Shown: positions 34,850 to 43,434, numbered from the stretch's first letter. The stretch is DNA of 64,000 nt from Rhodobacteraceae bacterium Alg231-30 (GCA_900143615.1 FREU01000001.1:520767-584766), one strand, 5' to 3'. Notes: generated by a model from the letters alone, not told the origin. A program made the numbers and translations.

Positions 34850-35587
34850 ATGAATGTCCCCATGAAAAATGCAAAAGTCAGACTGTATGTAGATCACCCG
34901 CTAGGGGAAGGGCAAACCATTCCTCTGGAGCGCGATCAGGCGAATTACCTGTTTGCGGTAATGCGCCTAAGCGTGGGCGATGTGGTGTCGCTGTTTAACG
35001 GGCGCGACGGAGAATGGCGGGCCGAAGTGGTGGTCGCCAACAAACGCAATGGCGTGCTGATTTGTGTGCAGCAGACCCAGCCGTTGCAGATGCCGCCGGA
35101 TTTGTGGCTGTGTTTTGCGCCGATCAAAAAGGCGCGCACGGATTTCATCGTTGAGAAGGCCGCCGAGATGGGCGCCTGCCGGATCGTGCCGGTGCAGACC
35201 GAATACACAAATTCGGACCGGATGCGTCAGGATCGTTTGCAGGCCCATGCGGTTGAGGCGGCGGAGCAATGTGGCGGCACCTATGTGCCTGAAGTCACCG
35301 AATTGACCAAATTGGACAAGCTGCTTGAGGACTGGCCGGTGGGACGTCAGCTGATGTTCTGTGATGAGGCCGAGGTTGGCAGCGCCAAGCAGTTGGCGGC
35401 ATCAGAGGGTGGCCCCTGGGCGATCCTGATCGGGCCGGAAGGCGGGTTCTCTCCGCCTGAGCGGGAGCGCTTACGTGCTTTGCCCTTTGCGCATGTGGTA
35501 AGTTTGGGACCACGTATTTTACGGGCGGATACGGCTGCCGTGGCGGCGATGACGCTTTGGCAGCAAGCCCTTGGAGATTGGCAGTGA
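34850..35587 (+). CDS. rsmE: 16S rRNA m3U1498 methyltransferase
   Basis: This 245-residue SPOUT-class methyltransferase methylates U1498 of 16S rRNA using S-adenosylmethionine. The N-terminal PUA-like RLYVDHPL region is followed by the C-terminal knot motifs IGPEGGFSPPERERL and SLGPRILRADTAA. ATG 34850 has GGAG 7 nt upstream; ATG 34862 in frame is an alternative without a clear site. It is divergent from ubiA with no gap between starts, and its stop overlaps the next gene by GTGA. Confidence 0.93.
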   Translation: MNVPMKNAKVRLYVDHPLGEGQTIPLERDQANYLFAVMRLSVGDVVSLFNGRDGEWRAEVVVANKRNGVLICVQQTQPLQMPPDLWLCFAPIKKARTDFIVEKAAEMGACRIVPVQTEYTNSDRMRQDRLQAHAVEAAEQCGGTYVPEVTELTKLDKLLEDWPVGRQLMFCDEAEVGSAKQLAASEGGPWAILIGPEGGFSPPERERLRALPFAHVVSLGPRILRADTAAVAAMTLWQQALGDWQ

Positions 35588-36093
35588 GTTTTATCCGACC
35601 AGAAGCCGGCGCCGCTGTGATGCGGTGGCGGGATGCGCTGATTGGCGTGGCTGTTGTGTTGCTTGGCCTATGGTGGGCCAGCGGATTCGGTGTCTTGAAA
35701 TGGCTGGGCATTGCCGTGGTCATCGTGGGGGCCGTTCTGGTGTATAGTGGTGTGCAGCGGGCGCGGTTTCGCGGGGACAGCGGTGGACAGGGCGTCGTGC
35801 AGGTCGATGAAGGCGAGGTCATGTATTTTGGCCCGCTCAGTGGCGGCACCGTTGCGATGGCAGATATGATGCGGCTGACGTTGGACGGGGGATCTACGCC
35901 AACGGTTTGGATCTTGTGGCAGCCGGGGGCGTCGCCGTTGCATATTCCTGTGGATGCGGAAGGGGCTGAGAAGCTGTTTGACGCATTTGCCACTCTACCC
36001 GGGCTACGCATGGAACATATGTTGCAACAGATGCAGTCCGCGCCTGATCACCCTGTTGTGATTTGGCAGAAAGACAGCCGCGCATTGAACTGA
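35584..36093 (+). CDS. Conserved membrane protein of unknown function
   Basis: This 169-residue protein has two closely spaced hydrophobic helices (about residues 17-60, DALIGVAVVLLGLWWASGFG then WLGIAVVIVGAVLVYSGV) and a soluble C-terminal domain of about 100 residues. GTG 35584 overlaps the rsmE stop (GTGA), which argues for this start and for translational coupling; ATG 35620 is the alternative. No known family is recognised. Roseobacter relatives may keep it between rsmE and gshA, but that needs a comparison. Confidence 0.75.
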   Translation: MSFIRPEAGAAVMRWRDALIGVAVVLLGLWWASGFGVLKWLGIAVVIVGAVLVYSGVQRARFRGDSGGQGVVQVDEGEVMYFGPLSGGTVAMADMMRLTLDGGSTPTVWILWQPGASPLHIPVDAEGAEKLFDAFATLPGLRMEHMLQQMQSAPDHPVVIWQKDSRALN

Positions 36094-36166
36094 GCTGGAT
36101 TGACACTGGCGCCAAATCACAGCACCACTGAGCGAACTTGTGTATTTCAAAGGACGGAGAAGTCCC

Positions 36167-37537
36167 ATGTCCATTCCACAGTCCGGCGGCGGGCCGATTG
36201 AACACCACGACCAGCTGGCCGAATATCTGGAGAGCGGCTGTAAACCGCGCGAGGATTGGCGCATCGGGACCGAACACGAGAAGTTTGGCTATTGCAAAGA
36301 CACGCTTAAGCCGCTGCCTTTTGAGGGCAAACGCTCTATTCTGGCAGTGCTGCAAGGGCTGCGCGACGGCCATGGCTGGTCGCCGGTGGAAGAAGGCGGC
36401 AAACTGATCGGGCTTGAGAAAGACGGCGCCAATGTGAGTCTTGAGCCGGGCGGGCAGTTGGAGCTGTCTGGTGCCCCATTGGAGAGCATTCATCAGACCT
36501 GTGATGAGGTGAACCAGCACCTTTCTGATGTGAAAGACATTGCTGACAAGATCGGTGTGGGCTTTATCGGTCTGGGCGCGGCCCCGATCTGGAAGCATGA
36601 AGATATGCCTCTCATGCCCAAAGGGCGTTACAAGTTGATGGACAGCTATATGGGCAAGGTTGGCACCATGGGCACCACCATGATGCGGCGCACCTGCACG
36701 GTGCAGGTGAACCTTGATTTCGCCTCTGAGGCCGACATGGTGCAAAAGCTGCGTGTGGCCTTGGCATTGCAGCCGGTGGCGACAGCTTTGTTTGCGAATT
36801 CGCCGTTTCTGGACGGCAAACCCAATGGGCACAAAAGCTGGCGCTCGCGCGTGTGGCGCGATCTGGATGCGTCGCGCACCGGCATGTTGCCGTTTGTTTT
36901 TGAGGACGGTTTTGGCTTTGAAGCCTATGTGCAATATGCACTCGATGTGCCGATGTATTTTGTGTACCGCGACGGAAAATATATTAACGCGCTGGGCATG
37001 TCGTTCCGTGACTTTCTGAAGGGCGAGCTGCCCGCTCTGCCCGGTGAAGTGCCAACGCTCAGCGACTGGGCGGATCACTTGACCACCGCCTTCCCCGAAG
37101 CGCGGATCAAGAAATATATGGAAATGCGCGGCGCGGATGGTGGCCCTTGGCGCAGGCTCTGTGCCTTGCCTGCGTTCTGGGTTGGGTTGATGTATGATCA
37201 GGCATCGTTGGATGCGGCTTGGGATTTGGCTAAGAATTGGGACGCTGAGACCCGCGAGGCGCTGCGCGTCGCAGCGAGCGAGCAGGGCTTGCAGGCGCAG
37301 GTCGGTAGCGTGAAAATGCATGACTTGGCGCGCCAAGTGCTGGAAATTTCTGAGGCTGGCTTGATCGCGCGTGCCAAAGAGGGCGCGGGTGGGCTGGTGC
37401 CGAATGAAACCCACTTCCTGAACGCGTTGAAAGAAAGCATCGAGAGCGGCAAAGTGCCCGCTGATGAATTGCTGGACTGCTATCACGGCGAATGGAATGG
37501 CGATTTAACGCAAATTTACAGCGACTTTAGCTATTGA
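36167..37537 (+). CDS. gshA: Glutamate-cysteine ligase, plant/alphaproteobacterial type
   Basis: This 456-residue enzyme makes gamma-glutamylcysteine, the first step of glutathione synthesis, in the cytoplasm. Recognisable segments are DWRIGTEHEKFGY near the N-terminus, NVSLEPGGQLELSGAP, KVGTMGTTMMRRTCTVQVNLDF and the LNPLW-like later region with PMYFVYRDG. The sequence belongs to the plant-like group rather than the E. coli type. ATG 36167 has GGAGAAG upstream. gshB is not in the window. Confidence 0.94.
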   Translation: MSIPQSGGGPIEHHDQLAEYLESGCKPREDWRIGTEHEKFGYCKDTLKPLPFEGKRSILAVLQGLRDGHGWSPVEEGGKLIGLEKDGANVSLEPGGQLELSGAPLESIHQTCDEVNQHLSDVKDIADKIGVGFIGLGAAPIWKHEDMPLMPKGRYKLMDSYMGKVGTMGTTMMRRTCTVQVNLDFASEADMVQKLRVALALQPVATALFANSPFLDGKPNGHKSWRSRVWRDLDASRTGMLPFVFEDGFGFEAYVQYALDVPMYFVYRDGKYINALGMSFRDFLKGELPALPGEVPTLSDWADHLTTAFPEARIKKYMEMRGADGGPWRRLCALPAFWVGLMYDQASLDAAWDLAKNWDAETREALRVAASEQGLQAQVGSVKMHDLARQVLEISEAGLIARAKEGAGGLVPNETHFLNALKESIESGKVPADELLDCYHGEWNGDLTQIYSDFSY

Positions 37538-37556
37538 GCCGCAAATCCAAATGAAG

Positions 37557-37580
37557 ACGGGCTGTGTAACCAGCCCGCTT
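37557..37580. terminator. Possible bidirectional terminator between gshA and the DUF805 gene
   Basis: CGGGCTG (37558-37564) pairs with CAGCCCG (37571-37577) around a 6-nt loop between two convergent genes. The T-runs on either side are weak, so this is tentative. Confidence 0.4.
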
Positions 37581-37584
37581 CAGT

Positions 37585-37947
37585 CTAAGTCGTGGTCTTT
37601 TCGCCAAACTGATTTGGGCCGTCCGTTCCGGGCTGGATGAGCCAGTAGATCACAATCAGCTGGCCTATAAGCGGGATCATCGCCAATAGGAGCCACCAGC
37701 CAGAACGGTCCTGATCATGCAACCGTCGTGCGGCGACGGCGATGGTGGGCAGTAAAGTGGCCAAAGCAAAGAGCCATGAAATTGGCTGCCCCTGCATGTT
37801 GGCAAACAGGACACTGTCCAAGAGGCGGAATATAGCATTTCCAATTATGCAAAATAGGATCCAGAACCAGTATTCCGAACGGATCGCGCGGCCTTGGAAA
37901 TGTGCGTATTTTGATAGCACCGTTTTGACGGCGGTTTGAAAATCCAT
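37585..37947 (-). CDS. DUF805-family membrane protein
   Basis: This 120-residue protein shows the DUF805 layout: an amphipathic N-terminal SKYAHFQGRAIRSEYWFW segment, then three to four hydrophobic helices with VAARRLHDQDRSGWWLLL between them and a C-terminal IVIYWLIQPGTDGPNQFG. It is an inner-membrane protein of unknown function. It is convergent with gshA and lies upstream, in the same direction, of nothing obviously related. Confidence 0.85.
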   Translation of the reverse strand: MDFQTAVKTVLSKYAHFQGRAIRSEYWFWILFCIIGNAIFRLLDSVLFANMQGQPISWLFALATLLPTIAVAARRLHDQDRSGWWLLLAMIPLIGQLIVIYWLIQPGTDGPNQFGEKTTT

Positions 37948-38054
37948 CTTGTTTCTCCCTCGCGGGAGGCGTTCATCGCCACCGCTATGGGGTACGATAA
38001 GTGGACGTTTGCGACGTTGGCAACACTCAAGTCAACGTGATGCGCACGCTCATC

Positions 38055-38663
38055 TCAGCCTTTTGCGCCGATTTTTGGCTCAGTTCCTGCACGCAAACGG
38101 CGGATATTGTCGCGGTGGCGCCAGAACACGATAAGCGTCAGGGCGATCCCCATGAAAAACGCGGAGGGGTGGCCCAAGAGTATCATCCAGAATGTGCTGG
38201 AGGCCGCGGCGACAAGGGCGGACAGGGAAGAAATGCGGCTGAGCGCGGCAGTCGCCAGCCAGGTTAAACAGCATGCAATGCCGACGGGCCATGCGAGAAC
38301 AAGCATAAGACCAAGGAAAGTCGCGACTCCTTTGCCGCCTTTGAACTTAAGCCAGACCGGATAACAGTGTCCGAGGAACGCCATAAGACCTGCAAGCTGG
38401 GCCGCGTCCTCAGCGACGAGCGCGCGGGCGAGCAAAACCGCAACAGCGCCTTTGGCTCCGTCCAACAGCAGCGTGGCCGCAGCGGCTTTCTTGGAACCGG
38501 TGCGCAACACATTGGTGGCGCCAATGTTGCCTGACCCGATCTCGCGCAGGTTTCCAAGCCCCATGAATTTGGACAAGACCATGCCAAACGGAATTGAACC
38601 CAGTAGATAGCCAATCACGGCCCAGAGCATCAGGAGGGGCAGGGCTGTTTCGATGGCGGGCAT
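38055..38663 (-). CDS. plsY: Acyl-phosphate:glycerol-3-phosphate acyltransferase
   Basis: This 202-residue polytopic membrane enzyme transfers an acyl group from acyl-phosphate to glycerol-3-phosphate, starting phospholipid synthesis. The three conserved loops are visible as GSIPFGMVLSK, GSGNIGATNVLRT and FKGGKGVATFLG. Length is normal. In related genomes plsY commonly follows the pyrB-pyrC genes on the same strand; here 2.9 kb separates it from the pyrC-like gene. Confidence 0.95.
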   Translation of the reverse strand: MPAIETALPLLMLWAVIGYLLGSIPFGMVLSKFMGLGNLREIGSGNIGATNVLRTGSKKAAAATLLLDGAKGAVAVLLARALVAEDAAQLAGLMAFLGHCYPVWLKFKGGKGVATFLGLMLVLAWPVGIACCLTWLATAALSRISSLSALVAAASSTFWMILLGHPSAFFMGIALTLIVFWRHRDNIRRLRAGTEPKIGAKG

Positions 38664-39071
38664 AAAGTGGTCCTGTGATTATCGCGTTGCGGGCATCATT
38701 GCCGGATGGCGGGATAGTGTGCCAGAAAAATCTTGTCCAGAGGCGTTGAAGCAATCGGTCAAAAGGCTGTGTTGCAGGCCCCTCGGGCGCGATTGTGCCA
38801 TCGGTATCCTTTACGTTGTCGCCTACCTTTTGCAGCGGGCCATGATCCTGGATGGGGCAGAATTTTGGCTTGTGCCTTAGTTAGGACTTCAAGCGATTAG
38901 TGTTGAGCGGGGTTTGGCGAAACTAGACCTAAATTCAGTCAAAATGTCGCGTCGTTGCAGGTTGTTGAATTGGCAGATCTGGCGCATGTTGCATAGAGTG
39001 CTGGGGCAATTTATCTTGCCTAGGAAGAGAGCTAACATTCTGAAGATCGTCGTAAATGAAAGTTCGGCAGT
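38664..39071. other. 408-bp intergenic region with no recognised feature
   Basis: This region is between the divergent plsY and MipA/OmpV genes. The promoters of both must lie here. The only ORFs are short and lack ribosome sites or family resemblance; no inverted repeat with a T-run was seen. Confidence 0.6.
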
Positions 39072-39860
39072 ATGAAATCAGCCATAGCTATGCTCGGTAT
39101 GGTGTTGTCTCTCTCTCTTTTACCAGCCGCGTTGATTGCTCAGACAAGTGACAATGATTTGCCAAGCGCGTTCCTTGCCTTTGGTTTCGGCGCGGGGCCG
39201 GAGTATCAAGGGGCTGACGATGTTGTGTGGGCAATAGCACCAATTGGCTTTGGCGAAATTGGAACTGTTGGGTTCACACTTGCTGGCAATTATCTGTCAG
39301 TTGATCTCTTGGATGATCCAAAGTGGGCGTTTGGACCCGCTGGTATTTTACGGTTGGGCCGCTCAGACGTTTCTGATCAGCAGGTTGCTGGCTTGCCGGA
39401 CATCAACATGACAGTTGACCTGGGTTTCAATTTGGCGCGCAAGTGGAACGATCGTGATTATCAAAGACGCGCCACAGTTGGATTTTCGGTGCTCCATGAT
39501 GTTGGCGGTGTACATGATGGATGGGTCCTTACCGCCAGCGCAAGTAAGTGGTTTCCTGTCGGGCAATACGGTGCGCTCTTGGTTGGCGTTGGTACGGTTC
39601 ATGGCTCAGATGACTACGCGCAGACCTATTTTGGTGTGGACGCAAAAGGCTCTGCTGCGAGTGGTTTGCCAATGTTCCAAGCGTCAGGCGGTGCGCGCGA
39701 TGTCAGTGCTTTCGCCGGAATTGCCCAGCCGATTTCGCGCAATTGGGCCGTGGGCGGCGGTTTGATGTATTCGCGGCTGCTGGGGGATGCGGCCGACAGT
39801 CCGGTGACGAAATCGAGAGACCAGCTTTATGCGGGAATTGGGGTTGGATATTTGTTTTGA
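39072..39860 (+). CDS. MipA/OmpV-family outer membrane protein
   Basis: This 262-residue protein starts with a signal peptide (about residues 1-22, ending ALIA) and continues with alternating amphipathic strands, ending in VGYLF with a C-terminal Phe typical of outer-membrane barrels. The FGFGAGPEYQGADD opening and later YAGIGVGYLF match MipA/OmpV. Family members act as scaffolds or porin-like barrels; function here is unknown. It is convergent with the downstream TetR gene, 51 bp apart. Confidence 0.85.
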   Translation: MKSAIAMLGMVLSLSLLPAALIAQTSDNDLPSAFLAFGFGAGPEYQGADDVVWAIAPIGFGEIGTVGFTLAGNYLSVDLLDDPKWAFGPAGILRLGRSDVSDQQVAGLPDINMTVDLGFNLARKWNDRDYQRRATVGFSVLHDVGGVHDGWVLTASASKWFPVGQYGALLVGVGTVHGSDDYAQTYFGVDAKGSAASGLPMFQASGGARDVSAFAGIAQPISRNWAVGGGLMYSRLLGDAADSPVTKSRDQLYAGIGVGYLF

Positions 39861-39911
39861 TCCCAATTGGAGCTTGCGAGAGCTGCCCACGCGTTTTTGA
39901 CCGAGTGCCCT

Positions 39912-40502
39912 CTAGTCATTCGCAGTGTCCACGATTTTATCCGCTGCCGCCAAACAGAGTTGCTTGAGCGTGTGCAATTGCGCAAGAAGATGCTTCCTAT
40001 CACGGGCTGTATGGCCTGCTGATTTGGCGGATCTCTGCAAAAAGTCGGAAAGCGTAGCGGGGGTAAGGTCGACCTTTGCAAATGCGGCGCGATGGGGCGT
40101 AAGAATACGTTCCAGCACGATCCGGAACTTTTCTGCTGAGACCTGCTGTTCTTCCATTCCCGCGCAATTGAACCCGTCGATCAAGTCTTGGGCGTTCGGG
40201 GTCGTTTCAACCAGATCGAAACCGGCCACCGTCATCTTGTCAAAAACGATGTCGAGTTGATGGTCCAACGTGCGTGCGCCGTGAAGCGCAACCTCGATTT
40301 CGCATAAAGTGTTGTCCGTAAAAAAGCGGATCAGCGCTTTGAGCACATCATCTTTGTTTTTGTAGGTGTTGTAGAGCGTTTGACGGCTCACACTGGCCTC
40401 TTTTGCCAAATCGCCCATGCTGGTGCGCTTGACGCCGTAGCGTGAAAACATCCGCACAGCGGCGTCGAGAATGTCTTTTTCAGTATTTGTCATGTTCGAC
40501 AT
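39912..40502 (-). CDS. TetR-family regulator
   Basis: This 196-residue repressor has the N-terminal helix-turn-helix AVRMFSRYGVKRTSMGDLAKEASVSRQTLYNTYKNKDDVL and a divergent C-terminal ligand-binding domain. It is divergent from an SDR gene; a TTGACAT-N11-ATGTCAA dyad lies between the two starts and is the likely operator. Start ATG 40502 or 40493 (three codons apart) cannot be told apart; a longer in-frame reading to 40628 would run over the SDR gene. The ligand is unknown. Confidence 0.87.
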   Translation of the reverse strand: MSNMTNTEKDILDAAVRMFSRYGVKRTSMGDLAKEASVSRQTLYNTYKNKDDVLKALIRFFTDNTLCEIEVALHGARTLDHQLDIVFDKMTVAGFDLVETTPNAQDLIDGFNCAGMEEQQVSAEKFRIVLERILTPHRAAFAKVDLTPATLSDFLQRSAKSAGHTARDRKHLLAQLHTLKQLCLAAADKIVDTAND

Positions 40503-40503
40503 G

Positions 40504-40528
40504 TTGACATTAGGCGAATGAATGTCAA
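40504..40528. promoter_or_regulatory. Inverted repeat between divergent TetR and SDR genes
   Basis: TTGACAT (40504-40510) and ATGTCAA (40522-40528) form a perfect 7-bp dyad with an 11-bp spacer. It begins 2 bp upstream of the TetR start and ends 38 bp upstream of the SDR start. TTGACA in each arm may also serve as a -35 box. Confidence 0.6.
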
Positions 40529-40566
40529 ATTTACAAACATACAAAAATTGTCCAAAGGTTAGTTTT

Positions 40567-41511
40567 ATGCCCCTTGTTAGCGAAAAGACCCGCATCGTTC
40601 TTAAATTATTTACCCCCCAACGCCGCAAACCAGATCCACGTCATGCGATCCCTGAGACAGACAAAGACCTGTCGGACAAAACGATTGTGTTTACTGGTGG
40701 GACAGACGGGATGGGGCGCCTTGCGGTTGGCATGCTCTATGATATGGGCGCACATGTCGTCATTCTTGGACGCAACGCGCGCAAAGGTGCCGAGCTTGTC
40801 GGGGAGCTAGAGAAACGTGGCGGGCGTGGCTCTGCCAGTTTTCAGTTATGCGATCTGACGTCCATGCAGAGTGTCAAAGACTGCGCCGGGCGTATTCTTG
40901 TCGCGCATCCCAAGATCGATGTGCTGGTCAATTGCGCGGGTGTGAACGCCATGAGCGAAACGCCGACCGGAGATGGCTTTGCAATGAATTGGTCGGTGAA
41001 CTTTCTTGCGCCGGTTCTGCTCACCCGCCTGTTGCTTGATCGGCTGCGCGCCTCTGCGCCCGCTCGCATTGTCAATCTGACAACCGACACAGCCTATCTG
41101 GACAAGATCGACCTCGACTCGATGGAGATGTCCGCAGACCTTGGATTGCAAGACAGCTATGCGGCTTCCAAGCTTGCGCTTGAAATGATCTCTGTTGATC
41201 TTGCGGAGAATCTGGCGGGCAGCGGAGTTACCGTCAATCTGCAGCATCCGGGCTACATTCGTTCGAACCTTCTGCGCAATCTGCGCGGGGCGGAACGGGT
41301 GATGCAAGGCGTGATGCGGGTGATGGCGTCTCCAACCGAAGTGGGTGCTGATCGCATCGTGCGACTTGTTGCGTCTTCAAAGCTGAACGATGTCTCGGGT
41401 GTGCTCTTTGCCGAAGACGATCGGAAACCACACCATCCAGAAATGGGAGACGTTGCCAAGCGGGAGCGGCTGGCCGCGATCACTGACAAGATTTTGTCGC
41501 CGTGGATGTGA
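40567..41511 (+). CDS. Short-chain dehydrogenase/reductase (retinol-dehydrogenase-like)
   Basis: This 314-residue SDR has the coenzyme motif TGGTDGMG, NCAGVN (NAG motif) and the catalytic YAASK. The usual catalytic Ser position lies in IVNLTTDTA, where Thr replaces Ser. The protein is longer than classical SDRs, with an N-terminal extension of about 35 residues, like retinol-dehydrogenase/WW-oxidoreductase-type members. It is probably controlled by the divergent TetR protein. The substrate is unknown; the last gene of the cassette inserted between plsY and the pyrC-like gene. Confidence 0.87.
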   Translation: MPLVSEKTRIVLKLFTPQRRKPDPRHAIPETDKDLSDKTIVFTGGTDGMGRLAVGMLYDMGAHVVILGRNARKGAELVGELEKRGGRGSASFQLCDLTSMQSVKDCAGRILVAHPKIDVLVNCAGVNAMSETPTGDGFAMNWSVNFLAPVLLTRLLLDRLRASAPARIVNLTTDTAYLDKIDLDSMEMSADLGLQDSYAASKLALEMISVDLAENLAGSGVTVNLQHPGYIRSNLLRNLRGAERVMQGVMRVMASPTEVGADRIVRLVASSKLNDVSGVLFAEDDRKPHHPEMGDVAKRERLAAITDKILSPWM

Positions 41512-41553
41512 TTTAAGGACGGCAGGAGAAGCACATTCATGAATGGCCGCCAT

Positions 41554-41586
41554 AAAAAAGGGCCGGAGCGTCAAACGCTCCGGCCC
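41554..41586 (-). terminator. Rho-independent terminator of the pyrB-pyrC' operon
   Basis: An 11-bp perfect stem (41576-41586 with 41560-41570, GGGCCGGAGCG type) with a 5-nt loop is followed on the minus strand by six T. It lies 23 bp beyond the dihydroorotase-like stop and marks the end of the operon. Confidence 0.9.
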
Positions 41587-41609
41587 GATGTGTTTATCTG
41601 ATGTGGTGA

Positions 41610-42881
41610 TCAGGAATAGACGGCTTTGCCTGCAACGAAAGTGGCCAGCACCTTGCCCTGCATTTTGGCGCCATCAAACGGTGTGTTTTTGGATTTTGAC
41701 TTCAGGGCAAAACGATCCAGCACAAAGGGAGCGTCTGCATCAAACAGAACCAGATCAGCAGGCGCGCCTTCTTCCAGACGACCAGAAGGCAGACCTAGGC
41801 GGTTGGCCGGGTTCAGTGCCATGGCGCGGAACAGCTCTGGCAGGGTCAGGTCACCGTTTTGATAGAGCTGGATAGCTGCGGGTAGCAGGGTTTCCAGAGC
41901 CACGGCACCAGAGGCGGCTTCTTCAAACGGCAGGCGTTTGCTTTCTTCATCCTGAGGTGTGTGCATCGACGAGATAATGTCGATCAGGCCGGATTTCACG
42001 GCGGCAACCATGGCTTGGCGATCGGTTTCCGGACGCAGCGGCGGTTTGATCTTGAAGAAGGTGCGATAGCCGGACGTGTCGAGTTCGTTCAGCGTCAGGT
42101 GGTGGATGGACGTGCCTGCGGTGACATCCAGACCGTTGGCCTTGGCACGCTCAAGGGCGGGCAGGGCGCGGGCGGCTGTGACTTGGTCAGCGTGGTATTT
42201 CACACCAGTGGTTTCCACCAGCGCCATGTCACGATCCAGCCCCATACGTTCGGCCATCGGGGACACAGCCGGCAGGCCATAAAGCGTGGCGTATTTGCCT
42301 GACGTGGCACAGGCGCCTTTGGAGAGGCCAGGATCTTGGGGGTGAGCGATGACCAGCGCATCAAGGCTGCGGGCATAGGTCATGGCGCGGGTCAGGACTT
42401 TGTTGTCGGTGACAACGTGGTCGCAATCGGTGAAGGCAATTGCGCCGGCATCCATCAGAAATCCGATTTCGGTCATTTCCTTGCCTTCGCGGCCTTTGGT
42501 CAGCGCAGCCATCGGCATCACGTTGACAGGTGCGGCTTCGTTGGCGCGACGCTCAACAAATTCCAGAACTTCGGGCGTGTCGATAGCGGGCAGCGTGTCG
42601 GGGCGGGTAACGATGGTTGTCACACCACCGGCGGCGGCGGACAGGCCTGCGCTCTTGTAGCTTTCTTTATGGCGCTCACCGGGTTCGCAAACTTTGACGC
42701 CGATATCGACAATCCCGGGGGCAAGGCATTTGCCGCCGCAATCGATCACCTCTGCATCTTCAGGCGCGGTGACGTCCGCGCCCATGGCGGCGATCACGCC
42801 GTCCTGCACAAGCAGGCTGCCGATTTCGTCGGTCAGCTTGGAGGGGTCAATCAGACGGGCATTGGTAAAGAGAGTGGTCAT
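41610..42881 (-). CDS. pyrC': Dihydroorotase-like protein, probably catalytically inactive (PyrC'/PyrX type)
   Basis: This 423-residue class I dihydroorotase homologue lacks most metal ligands. The DxHxH strand is DIGVKV, with Gly61 and Lys63 in place of both His. Where CHVST usually supplies a third His, the sequence reads DQVTA (Gln233). The ATDHAP motif is SSMHTP, losing the catalytic Asp. His180 in IAHPQD is kept. In pseudomonads an inactive PyrC' is encoded next to pyrB and is needed to assemble ATCase; the same role is inferred here since it lies downstream of pyrB on the same strand. A working dihydroorotase should be elsewhere. Confidence 0.87.
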   Translation of the reverse strand: MTTLFTNARLIDPSKLTDEIGSLLVQDGVIAAMGADVTAPEDAEVIDCGGKCLAPGIVDIGVKVCEPGERHKESYKSAGLSAAAGGVTTIVTRPDTLPAIDTPEVLEFVERRANEAAPVNVMPMAALTKGREGKEMTEIGFLMDAGAIAFTDCDHVVTDNKVLTRAMTYARSLDALVIAHPQDPGLSKGACATSGKYATLYGLPAVSPMAERMGLDRDMALVETTGVKYHADQVTAARALPALERAKANGLDVTAGTSIHHLTLNELDTSGYRTFFKIKPPLRPETDRQAMVAAVKSGLIDIISSMHTPQDEESKRLPFEEAASGAVALETLLPAAIQLYQNGDLTLPELFRAMALNPANRLGLPSGRLEEGAPADLVLFDADAPFVLDRFALKSKSKNTPFDGAKMQGKVLATFVAGKAVYS

Positions 42882-42993
42882 GCAGGGAACCTTTCTGTCA
42901 CGGCGCGAACGGGTTGGGCTGTTCGGATGGGATGAGTAGAGCGGCACAAGGGCTGGCGCGTTTGTGGTCGCAAATGAGAGCTATTGAGGTCAG

Positions 42994-43434
42994 TCATGCG
43001 CCCCCACCCGCGCGAACGCGTTCGATTGTGGAGACGGTGTGTTTTGGGTTGGGCTGGTACTTGATCAAATGTTTGTCCCCCGAGAGGGTGATGATCTGGG
43101 TAACATTGCCCAATGTGTTGAATTTTGCGATGTCCTCAAGGCGGATGACGCGATCCATGGGACCAAGCAGGCGCATATTGGTCAGATCCCAGCGCACAGC
43201 CATTTCTTCGCTGCGCATATAAAAAGCGCGCAGCGCAATGGCCGCCAGTCCGCCCACGGCTCCGGTCCAGATGTCAGGATTGCCTACCAGCCATAGAACA
43301 AACATCCCCGCTGCCATAGCAGCTGCAGCCAGCCAGGTATTGGCGCGCAGATAGGTGGCTTTATCTGCTTGAAAGCTGTGCAGAACGGTCTCGCCATCCT
43401 GAAGCGGGGTTTGTGGGGTCAGATTGCTCTTCAT
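42994..43434 (-). CDS. Small membrane protein with a PH-like (bPH2-type) domain
   Basis: This 146-residue protein has a short cytoplasmic N-terminus, two hydrophobic helices (about residues 30-65, ending GAVGGLAAIALRAFYMR) and a C-terminal domain with WDLTNMRLLGPMDRVIRLEDIAKFN that resembles bacterial PH-type domains. The start at 43434 makes an ATGA overlap with the upstream gene. It sits inside the pyrB-pyrC' operon, 112 bp ahead of the pyrC' start. Function is unknown. Confidence 0.75.
   Translation of the reverse strand: MKSNLTPQTPLQDGETVLHSFQADKATYLRANTWLAAAAMAAGMFVLWLVGNPDIWTGAVGGLAAIALRAFYMRSEEMAVRWDLTNMRLLGPMDRVIRLEDIAKFNTLGNVTQIITLSGDKHLIKYQPNPKHTVSTIERVRAGGGA

Noticed and set aside
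35894..37486. 530-codon minus-strand ORF opposite gshA
   Set aside because: Long only because of the GC-rich codon pattern of gshA; no domain, no ribosome site, and it would overlap two real genes.
38653..38880. 75-codon plus-strand ORF upstream of the MipA/OmpV gene
   Set aside because: No ribosome site, Cys/Arg-rich composition, no homology pattern; it overlaps the plsY start region.
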